Source: Oscillospiraceae bacterium (lineage in GTDB: Bacteria; Bacillota; Clostridia; Oscillospirales; Acutalibacteraceae). Taken from it: a stretch of DNA of 9,589 bases. A program made the position numbers and the translations under genes. Position 1 is the first letter of the stretch, and every line of letters starts with the position of its first letter. Shown here piece after piece: positions 1 to 5,558 of the stretch. Location: NCBI GenBank assembly GCA_009779455.1, contig WREG01000064.1, positions 1 through 9,589 on the forward strand. The letters run 5' to 3'. The notes under the pieces are model-generated. The model was not told where the DNA came from, searched no databases, and saw only the letters and a list, made by a program, of their open reading frames with translations.

Positions 1-373
1 CTTTTTTGAGGTGCTCTAGCATCCAGGGCATTTTATCCTCAAAAAGCGACTGCCGGATGCCGAACAGGGATGGGATTATCCCGCAGCCCATGTTCGCCCG
101 CACGGACGGAACCGCCCCATAGCCGCCGTTGACAGCCGTCAGAACCTTCCTCAGCTCGCTTGCAAGCATTTTTTCGCTGTCGAAGTGGATTTCCTTGTAA
201 TTGTACTCAGGCAGCCAGCCGTTTTGCTCCTCCGTAAGCGGGCAGGACAGCAAAAGCGGCGGTATGTCCCGCTTTTCGCCCCGCCAGGCCGCGCACTGCG
301 CCTCAATCGCCTTTTCTGCATATGAAACGTTTGATTCTACGTAGTCCAGGGCTTTTTTTATGCCGTCAGCCAT
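1..373 (-). CDS. Uroporphyrinogen decarboxylase (URO-D)-like protein, N-terminal part (3' end outside window)
   Basis: This frame stays open from an ATG at 373 to the left edge, giving 124 codons of a longer gene. The start is fixed by GGGAGG at 381-386, 7 nt upstream, and by a good promoter beyond it. The protein begins MADGIKKALDYVESNV and has no signal peptide, so it is probably cytoplasmic. Near residues 85-110 it carries PSVRANMGCGIIPSLFG followed by FEDKMPW. I recognise this style of segment from the uncharacterised URO-D-superfamily proteins of Clostridia and Bacteroidetes. That superfamily includes haem-pathway UroD and corrinoid-dependent methyltransferases. The arginine-rich substrate motif of true UroD is not seen in the visible part, so a haem role should not be assumed. 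The gene is transcribed divergently from rplU. Confidence 0.6.
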   Translation of the reverse strand, partial: MADGIKKALDYVESNVSYAEKAIEAQCAAWRGEKRDIPPLLLSCPLTEEQNGWLPEYNYKEIHFDSEKMLASELRKVLTAVNGGYGAVPSVRANMGCGIIPSLFGIRQSLFEDKMPWMLEHLKK

Positions 374-407
374 TTTGAAACCTCCCAAAAAACCATTTTC
401 CATCATA

Positions 408-436
408 ATTATGCTCTAAAACCGCGTTTCTGTCAA
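408..436 (-). promoter_or_regulatory. Sigma-A type promoter of the URO-D-like gene
   Basis: On the minus strand a perfect TTGACA (431-436) is followed after 17 nt by CATAAT (408-413), which is five of six matches to the -10 consensus. Transcription would start near 401, leaving a leader of about 28 nt with GGGAGG just before the start codon at 373. No operator-like repeat was seen around it. Confidence 0.75.
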
Positions 437-539
437 TACCAAACCCATAAAACCCAACAAACAAATATTAATTTATATAAAGTATTTTGTTAAATCTACG
501 CATATTGCGAAGAATCGCGTTTTTATAAAGCATAAACTC
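437..539. other. AT-rich spacer between two divergent promoters
   Basis: Together with the two promoters this fills the roughly 300-nt gap between the divergent URO-D-like and rplU genes. It is AT-rich, with runs such as ATTAATTTATATAAAG. I see no gene, RNA or clear operator in it. The open frame on the minus strand across 473-733 overlaps the rplU promoter and start and looks spurious. Confidence 0.6.
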
Positions 540-568
540 TTGACATCCCCGTTTTGTTGTGCTAGAAT
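540..568 (+). promoter_or_regulatory. Promoter of rplU-prp-rpmA
   Basis: TTGACA at 540-545, a 17-nt spacer and TAGAAT at 563-568 make a near-consensus vegetative promoter. Transcription should begin around 575, about 100 nt upstream of rplU, which leaves room for a structured leader. Confidence 0.85.
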
Positions 569-574
569 ATAGTT

Positions 575-677
575 TGCCGCATATTTTGGGCAGCGGGTTC
601 TACTGCCCGCGCAAGTTAAAGAATTCTGCGATTCTTTGCGCCTTTGCAATAGCGAGCCTAAATAAGGAAGGTCACAA
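575..677 (+). ncRNA. Structured 5' leader of rplU (candidate L21 leader)
   Basis: The expected leader can form two hairpins. One pairs GGGCAG (588-593) with CTGCCC (603-608). The other has an outer stem GCGCAA (609-614) with TTGCGC (636-641) and an inner stem around AGAAT (620-624) with ATTCT (631-635). The SD AAGGAAGG (664-671) lies 6 nt before the rplU start. Firmicutes rplU operons are known to carry an L21 leader RNA (Rfam L21_leader) thought to bind L21 for feedback control. Position and folding fit, but I could not test the family model, so identity is inferred. Confidence 0.55.
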
Positions 678-986
678 ATGTACGCAATTATTGAAACAGG
701 CGGGAAGCAGTACAAGGTCGAGGAAAACGACATAATCTACATCGAAAAGCTGGACGCCGAAGAGGAAAGCGAAATCAAAATCGAAAAGGTATTGGCCGTG
801 GGCGGCGATGAGATCAAAACGGGCAACCCGTATGTAAAGGGTGCCGCTGTTACAGCGAAGGTGCTTAAAAACGGCAAGGCGAAGAAAATCACGGTCTTCA
901 CCTACAAGCCCAAAAAAAATTCAAAACGCAAACTGGGTCACAGGCAGCCTTACACAAAGGTGCAGATAACAAAAATCGAAGCTTAA
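678..986 (+). CDS. rplU: 50S ribosomal protein L21
   Basis: This 102-residue protein is the usual length for bacterial L21, a 23S rRNA-binding protein of the large ribosomal subunit. It opens with the family hallmark MYAIIETGGKQYKV. The C-terminal part is very basic (KPKKNSKRKLGHRQPYTKVQI, the last portion being the L21 signature). The start at 678 is set by AAGGAAGG at 664-671 and by full family length. It is the first gene of a three-gene operon with prp and rpmA, an order conserved in Firmicutes; prp begins one base after its stop codon. Expression is probably controlled through the leader just upstream. The identification is secure. Confidence 0.98.
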   Translation: MYAIIETGGKQYKVEENDIIYIEKLDAEEESEIKIEKVLAVGGDEIKTGNPYVKGAAVTAKVLKNGKAKKITVFTYKPKKNSKRKLGHRQPYTKVQITKIEA

Positions 987-987
987 A

Positions 988-1308
988 ATGATAAATGTAC
1001 GGTTTTATACGAAAAACGGCAAGCTTTACGGCTTTTTGACCGAAGGCCACGCGGAATCGGGAGAATGCGGAGCGGATATCGTGTGCGCGGCGGTTTCGTC
1101 AGCGGCGTATCTGGCGGCAAACACGGTCACGGAAATTTTAAAAACGACCGCCGCCGCAAAAGCCAAGGATGGGTACCTGAAATTCAAGCTCATCTCGTCC
1201 GACAAGAAGGCCGAAAACGTATTAAAAGGCTATAAGCTTCACATAGAAGGCCTGCGGGAGCAATATCCCGGTTACATTAAAATAATGGAGGAAAAACTGC
1301 AATGCTGA
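988..1308 (+). CDS. prp: Ribosomal-processing cysteine protease Prp (YsxB family)
   Basis: Prp removes the N-terminal extension of L27, a step shown to be essential in Staphylococcus aureus. This 106-residue protein has the usual small size. The catalytic pair is visible as His21 in GHAESGECGADIVCAAVSS and Cys33 in the same stretch, with the typical spacing of 12 residues. The gene starts one base after the rplU stop codon and has only a weak SD inside the end of rplU, so its translation is probably coupled. Its own 3' end overlaps the first 7 nt of rpmA. The place between L21 and L27 is diagnostic, and the matching substrate site is present on L27. Nothing is missing or truncated. Confidence 0.96.
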   Translation: MINVRFYTKNGKLYGFLTEGHAESGECGADIVCAAVSSAAYLAANTVTEILKTTAAAKAKDGYLKFKLISSDKKAENVLKGYKLHIEGLREQYPGYIKIMEEKLQC

Positions 1309-1583
1309 AAATAAACATCCAATTATTCGCCCATAAAAAAGGGATGGGTTCCACGCGCAACGGGCGCGACAGCGAATCCAAAAGGCTCGGCGTCAAAAGG
1401 GCCGACGGCCAGCAGGTAAACGCCGGGACGATAATAATCCGCCAGCGCGGCACGCACATCCACGCCGGGAACAACGTGGGCAGGGGTTCCGACGACACCC
1501 TCTTCGCCCTGATAAACGGCAAAGTAAAATTCGAGCGCCTGGATAAAAAACGCAAAAAAGTCAGCGTTTACGCCAGCTTATAA
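1302..1583 (+). CDS. rpmA: 50S ribosomal protein L27 with Prp-cleavable N-terminal extension
   Basis: L27 sits near the peptidyl-transferase centre, with its N-terminus reaching toward the tRNAs. The 93-residue product carries the Firmicutes-type prefix MLKINIQLF before AHKKG; cleavage by Prp is expected between Phe9 and Ala10 and exposes the functional N-terminus. The core shows the family blocks KKGMGSTRNGRDSESKRLGVK and RQRGTHIHAGNNVG. GGAGG at 1287-1291 lies 10 nt upstream of the ATG, and the gene overlaps prp by 7 nt. In many Firmicutes obgE follows rpmA; here the plus-strand genes stop and a tRNA fragment and hairpins follow, so the usual neighbourhood is broken directly after this gene. 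Confidence 0.97.
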   Translation: MLKINIQLFAHKKGMGSTRNGRDSESKRLGVKRADGQQVNAGTIIIRQRGTHIHAGNNVGRGSDDTLFALINGKVKFERLDKKRKKVSVYASL

Positions 1584-1591
1584 AAAACATA

Positions 1592-1623
1592 ACGGTTAGT
1601 TTAGCATTAAAACAACTAACCGT
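1592..1623. terminator. Perfect 10-bp hairpin downstream of rpmA
   Basis: ACGGTTAGTT (1592-1601) and AACTAACCGT (1614-1623) form a 10-bp perfect stem with a 12-nt loop. There is no T run after it on the plus strand. On the minus strand it is followed, after 4 nt, by six Ts (1582-1587). It may therefore serve leftward transcripts, or simply stabilise the 3' end of the rpmA message. Function is inferred from structure only. Confidence 0.5.
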
Positions 1624-1628
1624 CATAG

Positions 1629-1666
1629 CCGGGTGTGGCGCAGTTGGTAGCGCGCTTGACTGGGGG
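1629..1666 (+). pseudogene. Degenerate 5' half of tRNA-Pro (anticodon GGG)
   Basis: The sequence follows a proline tRNA from the acceptor 5' strand (CCGGGTG) through a D arm (GCGC, AGTTGGTA, GCGC), the anticodon-stem 5' strand CTTGA (1655-1659) and the loop CTGGGGG (1660-1666), giving anticodon GGG. The expected 3' stem strand TCAAG is replaced by CAGAA, and no T arm or acceptor 3' strand follows. Compared with tRNA-Pro as I remember it, one base appears missing in the acceptor strand and one in the D loop. This is a broken copy, not a working gene. A break inside the anticodon arm is a common outcome of integration or deletion at tRNA genes. Confidence 0.65.
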
Positions 1667-1715
1667 CAGAAAAGACTTATATATAGGCCTCAACGCCCAG
1701 CTAAAGAATAAAAGC

Positions 1716-1758
1716 AAAAGCGGACAAACTCTTTGAAAATAAAGGCTTGTCCGTTTTT
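1716..1758 (+). terminator. Rho-independent terminator (possibly bidirectional)
   Basis: AAAAGCGGACAA (1716-1727) pairs with TTGTCCGTTTTT (1747-1758), 12 bp including one G-U pair, and six Ts follow the core stem from 1754. It is the best rightward terminator after rpmA. The A run on the other side of the stem would also give a T run on the minus strand. Confidence 0.75.
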
Positions 1759-1804
1759 TATATAGGCTGTAAATCGTTGTCGGTTTACAGCGAAGAAGCA
1801 TTTT

Positions 1805-1857
1805 TACCCACTTGACTTTTTGCTGTTTTTTCAGCTAGTCAAGAGGGGTATTTTTTT
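1805..1857 (+). terminator. Second strong hairpin with T run
   Basis: CTTGACT (1811-1817) pairs with AGTCAAG (1837-1843). An inner GCTG/CAGC (1822-1825 with 1832-1835) and an outer TACCC/GGGTA (1805-1809 with 1846-1850) extend the stem, and seven Ts follow (1851-1857). It has the form of a rightward terminator. No gene lies between it and the preceding terminator, so it may belong to a decayed element. Confidence 0.6.
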
Positions 1858-1909
1858 GCCCTAATTTCAGTATAAATGAAGAGAAGATAAGAAAGAAGGT
1901 GCTAATAGC

Positions 1910-2017
1910 ATGAGAGAAAAAATTACACTTTCAAGGTTTTTTTGTGTGAATTATGGGGAAACTCAAATAAAAGCGGGGTCAGTTTATCTGATTCCACTCC
2001 GCATACAGCTCCGTTAA
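1910..2017 (+). CDS. 35-codon orphan ORF with a good SD (probably a remnant)
   Basis: GAAAGAAGGT (1891-1900) stands at normal SD distance before an ATG at 1910. The frame reads MREKITLSRFFCVNYGETQI and ends at 2017. The last 39 nt lie antisense to the end of the HD-GYP gene. I recognise no family. The strong initiation site with an abrupt run into a neighbouring gene suggests the start of a lost gene, perhaps a mobile element, cut off near 1975-1980. It could also be chance. No signal peptide or membrane segment is visible. Confidence 0.2.
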   Translation: MREKITLSRFFCVNYGETQIKAGSVYLIPLRIQLR

Positions 2018-2611
2018 TTGGGTCCATGCCCGTTCAAAGCAAGCGGCGGCAATTTTGCAAAATTTTCTTCCCGCCTGCTCTTTGATTTTAATAAAACCGT
2101 CATTCATGCCTCCGTGTCCCGAGTTTTCGCCTTTTTCCGCCGCGTAAAGCAAATAATCAAGTTCATTGGCAATGTAACATATGGCGGCAGGCAGCGGGAT
2201 ATCATCCTCTTGCAACCCTTCAGGGAACCCATTGCCGTCCGCCTGCTCGTGATGACAGCGGACTATTTCCAAAACCATTTGAGCCTGCGCTTCGTTTATA
2301 AAAAACCTGTCTTTGTTTTTTTCCAAAAGCTCGGCCCCGTAAACGGGATGACGCAAATAATCATCTTCCGCGGACGCCAGTGTCGGCAAAACTAGTTTCC
2401 CTATATCATGACAGGTCCCGCCCAAGTGCATTGAAACAGCCAGCTTCGTGCCGGAAAAACCGTACGGCCGCAGATGTTCGCCCGCATATTCGGCTATTAC
2501 GGCGGAACATACGGCAATCCTGCGGCTATGGCTTCGCAAAGGGTTTGAAAAATTATTTAACAGTTCATCTATATCCGTATAGGCGGAAATAAATTTATTA
2601 CGTGCCGACAT
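1979..2611 (-). CDS. Stand-alone HD-GYP domain protein (putative cyclic-di-GMP phosphodiesterase)
   Basis: HD-GYP proteins hydrolyse cyclic-di-GMP in the cytoplasm using a metal centre. I start the gene at 2611 (210 residues) because GGAGG at 2617-2621 precedes that ATG; the in-frame ATG at 2623 overlaps this SD and would add four residues. Visible motifs, numbered from 2611, are His28, His62, the HD pair His68-Asp69 in GGTCHDIGKL, His88 in RHPVYGAELL, and HHEQADGNGFPEGL (120-133), the HD-GYP signature with Phe for Tyr. There is no membrane segment, receiver, PAS or GGDEF domain, so any input must come through partners or expression level. It follows the pilus genes on the same strand after a 115-nt gap containing hairpins, so it may be a separate unit. 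Activity is likely but unproven. Confidence 0.8.
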   Translation of the reverse strand: MSARNKFISAYTDIDELLNNFSNPLRSHSRRIAVCSAVIAEYAGEHLRPYGFSGTKLAVSMHLGGTCHDIGKLVLPTLASAEDDYLRHPVYGAELLEKNKDRFFINEAQAQMVLEIVRCHHEQADGNGFPEGLQEDDIPLPAAICYIANELDYLLYAAEKGENSGHGGMNDGFIKIKEQAGRKFCKIAAACFERAWTQLTELYAEWNQIN

Positions 2612-2625
2612 CTTAACCTCCATCC

Positions 2626-2660
2626 CGCCGCGTTGCGCGGCGTAAAGCCGTGTAACGGCT
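2626..2660 (-). promoter_or_regulatory. Two hairpins just upstream of the HD-GYP start
   Basis: CGCCGCG (2626-2632) and CGCGGCG (2636-2642) form a 7-bp stem with a 3-nt loop, and AGCCG (2646-2650) and CGGCT (2656-2660) a 5-bp stem. The first ends 5 nt from the GGAGG SD. They could slow initiation or protect the message end. No clear promoter for the HD-GYP gene was found next to them. Confidence 0.4.
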
Positions 2661-2671
2661 CATATAATCAG

Positions 2672-2721
2672 GCGTGAAACGTGCGCGGTACAAATAAGAC
2701 AAAAAAGATGAACTTTCACGC
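2672..2721 (-). terminator. 8-bp inverted repeat after the pilus operon
   Basis: GCGTGAAA (2672-2679) and TTTCACGC (2714-2721) are perfect complements 34 nt apart, starting 6 nt beyond the stop of the last sortase. A run of six Ts on the minus strand lies inside the loop rather than after the stem. It is therefore not a classical terminator, but no better one is seen at the operon end. Confidence 0.3.
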
Positions 2722-2726
2722 TATTC

Positions 2727-3506
2727 CTATCCATGATTGAATCTCTCCTTACCGTAATCAGACCGCAAAACGCCTATTACCACATAGCGCGCACCGTCGA
2801 ATTCATAAGAACAGGTGGACATGGCGATTATCCTGTCGCCCCGCGCATATTGAGCATCGCTTATGAAAGTTGTGTTATCGGCCGCATAGGTTAAAAGCGC
2901 GTCCAGATTCGCCTCGAACATAAATGCCCGTTCCCGCCACTCGCCTGCACCGATAACGCAGCCATACATCAGATCGACGCGGTAATTTCCGTTTTCGGTA
3001 TAAAGGTACATATGCGGATGCTCATCAAAGTAGGCCTGCGCCTTGTAGCCCTTGAGGCTTCCGAACATTTTCCCGGATTTCATGTGATGCCCGTAAATGA
3101 CGGTCAGCTTATCCGCAAAATCCGGTGCGTTATTATAATCAATAAACAATGACCCGTTGACGTTGTATGTCCCGTCAGGCAGATGACGCAGATAATAGTC
3201 GTAATCTGCCGACCGCATGACCGGATAGTCGATTACGGTGCCGGGGCAGTACAGCCAAGCGGCCGCGTCGGGGTTAACCGCCCGCAAAACGTCAAAATCA
3301 ACGGATATGTCCGGGTTTCCCTGTTCCGAACCGCCCGGAGGCCTGCCGGAAAGCGCAAGGTCGGCCAGCTCGGAGTAGCGTTCGTCGCCTATATTATAAG
3401 CCTGCTGCGTTTCCCATAGTTTATACCCGCATATCGCTGCGGCGCATACGGACAGCGCCAGGATCATTAGCGCGGCGGCGTTTTTCCATGTTTTCCTACC
3501 CTTCAT
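2727..3506 (-). CDS. srtB: Class B sortase, second of the pilus locus
   Basis: Sortases are membrane-anchored cysteine transpeptidases outside the cell that cleave sorting signals and join the protein to cell wall or to another pilin. The start at 3506 gives 259 residues. Its AAAGGAAA-type SD lies within the end of the pilin gene, which it overlaps by 11 nt; an upstream in-frame extension to 3740 is only overlap with that gene. A membrane segment spans about residues 9-29. The catalytic His140 is in VIYGHHMKSGKMFGSL, Cys232 in AMSTCSYEF and Arg240 in GARYVVIG. The GHHM...MFG block and the length are those of class B. There is no C-terminal membrane segment, unlike its neighbour at 4554-5537. 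Likely substrate is the adjacent GPATG pilin or the finished fibre; this is inferred from position. Confidence 0.9.
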   Translation of the reverse strand: MKGRKTWKNAAALMILALSVCAAAICGYKLWETQQAYNIGDERYSELADLALSGRPPGGSEQGNPDISVDFDVLRAVNPDAAAWLYCPGTVIDYPVMRSADYDYYLRHLPDGTYNVNGSLFIDYNNAPDFADKLTVIYGHHMKSGKMFGSLKGYKAQAYFDEHPHMYLYTENGNYRVDLMYGCVIGAGEWRERAFMFEANLDALLTYAADNTTFISDAQYARGDRIIAMSTCSYEFDGARYVVIGVLRSDYGKERFNHG

Positions 3507-4557
3507 TTTTATCCGTTTCCTTTCCGCGCCGCCTGCCGGACAGCAGATAGCCCGTGCTTCCCACAGCTGTGGCGGCTGCCGTGCAAATAAGTGTAACATA
3601 CAGCATAGTCCGGGCTTCATCGCCGGTTGCGGGGCCGGGTTTGCCGGGGTTATCCGGTCCGTCCGGCTTGCCGGAGCCGTCCGTATATATATTGATGAAC
3701 GACAGGGAAGCAACCTGTCTGTTGGCGCTGTTCGTGACAACGCGCGTTATCCCCAGCTTTCCGTCAGCCTCTTTTACCGAATCGGCAATTGTATAGACCG
3801 AGTCGTCATAATTATAGCCCGGCAAACCGTCGTTCACCTCGTAAACCGTATAAAAATAAGTTCCTTCCGCCGTATAGCCCCATGTTCCGAACCCGCCTTG
3901 ACCGGAACCGGTGACCCGCAAGGTCTTGACGCCGTTCTCGCTGCCTTCGGGCATCGGGTTGGCCGGGTCGCCCGGCTCCAGGCGGAATGTGAAGTCGCTG
4001 TCCTCGGCGGGGCTGCCGGAAACGGTCTTTACAACCGGGGTGTCTTCCATGAGGGCGGGGTCGCTAGGGAGCAGGCCGCAGGAATGCTCATATATTATGT
4101 CCGCCGCTTTATTTCCTTCCTTATTGTAAACCACTACGGCGACGTTCAGTTTATTGTCAACCCAAATGTCCAGCGTATAGGTTTCCTGATTATGAATATA
4201 GTCGGGCTGCCCGTCCGGGATATGGCTGATCTCATAGGTGTATTTGCCCATTTGCGTGAAAATTATCGGGCCGACGTCTATATCGTCCGTTCCCGTGATT
4301 GTGAAGTCATAGCCGTTTGCGCCGCTGCCTGCCGGCATGGGGACGGAGGTTTGCTCCGGGGTCAGCCTGTAGGCAAAGACTCCGTTTTGCGGCGCTGCGG
4401 ATGACCCGGCACAGTTAAATATCTGCCGCACTGTCAAAACGGCTTTCCCCTGCCCGCTCTCAAACGCCGCCGCGGCAAACAGGCTGCCCGCAAGGCAGGC
4501 AAAGAACAGGGATGCCGCAAGGAGCAGCTTTAAGCCCCGTATGACTATTCCGTTCAT
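3496..4557 (-). CDS. FctA/Spy0128-type pilin with GPATG sorting signal (likely minor or basal subunit)
   Basis: A 353-residue secreted wall protein. Residues 1-30 form a signal peptide (basic start, hydrophobic LLLAASLFFACLAGSLFAAA). Two Spy0128-like domains follow, about 38-160 and 172-292. The second keeps residues expected for an internal Lys-Asn isopeptide bond: Lys177 (VVKTV), Glu240 (YTVYE) and Asn289 (FINIY). In the first the matching positions seem to be Arg44/Gln45, His112 and His158, so no bond is expected. A Gly/Pro-rich linker (293-309) leads to GPATGD, then a membrane segment (about 317-340) and the tail GRRRGKE. AAAGGAG at 4568-4574 sets the start, which overlaps the upstream sortase stop in an ATGA. 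Position after the polymerising sortase matches fctB of the S. pyogenes FCT region, although this protein is larger. Confidence 0.85.
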   Translation of the reverse strand: MNGIVIRGLKLLLAASLFFACLAGSLFAAAAFESGQGKAVLTVRQIFNCAGSSAAPQNGVFAYRLTPEQTSVPMPAGSGANGYDFTITGTDDIDVGPIIFTQMGKYTYEISHIPDGQPDYIHNQETYTLDIWVDNKLNVAVVVYNKEGNKAADIIYEHSCGLLPSDPALMEDTPVVKTVSGSPAEDSDFTFRLEPGDPANPMPEGSENGVKTLRVTGSGQGGFGTWGYTAEGTYFYTVYEVNDGLPGYNYDDSVYTIADSVKEADGKLGITRVVTNSANRQVASLSFINIYTDGSGKPDGPDNPGKPGPATGDEARTMLYVTLICTAAATAVGSTGYLLSGRRRGKETDKNEG

Positions 4558-5537
4558 AATAATTTATCTCCTTTGCGACGTTTTTTGGTATTGCAGCCGC
4601 ATTTGCTTCGGGCCGCTTTTTTATTGTTTATCATCAGGGACAATAACAGTATAAGAATAATAAACAATACGCCCGTAACTGCTATCTTGATCCGAAGAGG
4701 GATACGCACCCATAAGCCGGGCAGCCCGTCCACCGACAATATATTGCCGGTTTTGCCCGTTTCGTCCGTTTTAAATGTGTCATCGTATATACCTTCCGTG
4801 ATCCTCCCCACAAGGATGTCGCGGCCGTTCGTCGAGCTTGGCGAACAGGTTGAAAGCAAAACGATCCTGTCGTCTGCGGCCACATTGATATCGCGGGCGT
4901 GCATCGCTGTTGAAAGGAGCATATCCAGATATTCCCGCCGCGCTTCCTCCCCGGTAATTTTCGTCCTGAACACCTCGTCGTTGTAAGCGCTGGTGTGGAC
5001 GAACGCGAAAAATTCCAAGCCGTGTTCCAGCCCGTCGTAGTACAGCATCCCGTATTTGCGGGCCTCAAAGTACTGCTCGTCCGAAAAATTTCCGACTTCG
5101 CCGAACATGGCATTTTTATCCATATGGTGTCCGTACAGAATGGAGGAAAAGTCGGAAAAATCCTTGTTGCAGCGGAAATCTAAAAAAATCCCCCCTGAAA
5201 GGGAATAATGCCCTTCCGCATTGGTGTTGATATACTTCATATTGTTTTCGCTTTGCACGACGGGATAGTCGATGTGCGTCCCGTATACCGTGAGCCAGGC
5301 GAAAACTTCGGGGTTGAGCGCCTGCAGGTCGTCAAATGAGGCGCCTTCGTTGTCCGTGGCCGCGGGTTTGTATGTTTCGTAACGGACGGCGCCCGCCGCC
5401 TGATATATCTGCTTTGAGTCCCACATGGCGTAGCAGCCAAAGGCAATCAGCAGCAGGACTGCGGCTATAACCGCCGTATCCACTATTCCGTTTATAAGCC
5501 GTATGGCTTTCCTGCCGGCCTTGACTGCTGCGCTCAT
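4554..5537 (-). CDS. srtB: Class B sortase with N- and C-terminal membrane segments (likely pilin polymerase)
   Basis: This 327-residue sortase has an N-terminal membrane segment (about 18-37), the catalytic domain, and a second membrane segment (about 284-303) followed by a basic tail. The active site shows His137 in ILYGHHMDKNAMFGEV, Cys231 in LLSTCSPSS and Arg239 in NGRDILVGR. Class B features are GHHM...MFG and LSTCS. A C-terminal membrane segment is frequent in pilus-polymerising sortases but less so in housekeeping ones. The gene lies 21 nt after the major pilin gene and overlaps the second pilin gene by ATGA; GAGGAG (5545-5550) precedes the start. In S. pyogenes the enzyme at this place (SrtC) is class B and polymerises a pilin with an EVPTG signal; the TTPTG of the upstream pilin is similar, so the same role is inferred. 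Confidence 0.92.
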   Translation of the reverse strand: MSAAVKAGRKAIRLINGIVDTAVIAAVLLLIAFGCYAMWDSKQIYQAAGAVRYETYKPAATDNEGASFDDLQALNPEVFAWLTVYGTHIDYPVVQSENNMKYINTNAEGHYSLSGGIFLDFRCNKDFSDFSSILYGHHMDKNAMFGEVGNFSDEQYFEARKYGMLYYDGLEHGLEFFAFVHTSAYNDEVFRTKITGEEARREYLDMLLSTAMHARDINVAADDRIVLLSTCSPSSTNGRDILVGRITEGIYDDTFKTDETGKTGNILSVDGLPGLWVRIPLRIKIAVTGVLFIILILLLSLMINNKKAARSKCGCNTKKRRKGDKLL

Positions 5538-5558
5538 ATGGGTCTCCTCTCTGTGTTT

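Larger units (their letters stand above)
1584..1978. other. Gene-poor junction between the ribosomal operon and the HD-GYP gene
   Basis: About 395 nt without a convincing gene. It holds, left to right: the 10-bp hairpin, the tRNA-Pro fragment, a terminator, a small hairpin CTGTAAA (1767-1773) with TTTACAG (1784-1790), a second terminator-like hairpin, and a 35-codon ORF. The motif TATATAGGC occurs twice (near 1680 and 1759). The crowding of hairpins and broken pieces looks like a recombination scar rather than a simple spacer. Confidence 0.55.

Noticed and set aside
473..733. Minus-strand ORF across the rplU promoter and start
   Set aside because: It covers a strong promoter, the structured leader and the 5' end of rplU, and has no family likeness.
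1655..1843. Intact tRNA-Pro interrupted by a short intron or insert, with TCAAGAGG at 1839-1846 as the 3' stem strand
   Set aside because: The bases after 1846 do not match a T arm or acceptor strand, and TCAAG there is needed for the terminator-like hairpin, so the match is likely chance.
2660..2734. 24-codon ORF overlapping the end of the last sortase, with an apparent SD
   Set aside because: The SD is the coding sequence for Lys-Glu of the sortase C-terminus, and the peptide has no recognisable feature.
3507..3740. N-terminal extension of the second sortase to an ATG at 3740
   Set aside because: It lies wholly inside the second pilin gene in another frame, has low-complexity composition, and the ATG at 3506 gives a membrane segment at the normal place.
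3898..4404. Plus-strand ORF opposite the second pilin
   Set aside because: Shadow frame of a gene with signal peptide and sorting signal; no SD or family features.
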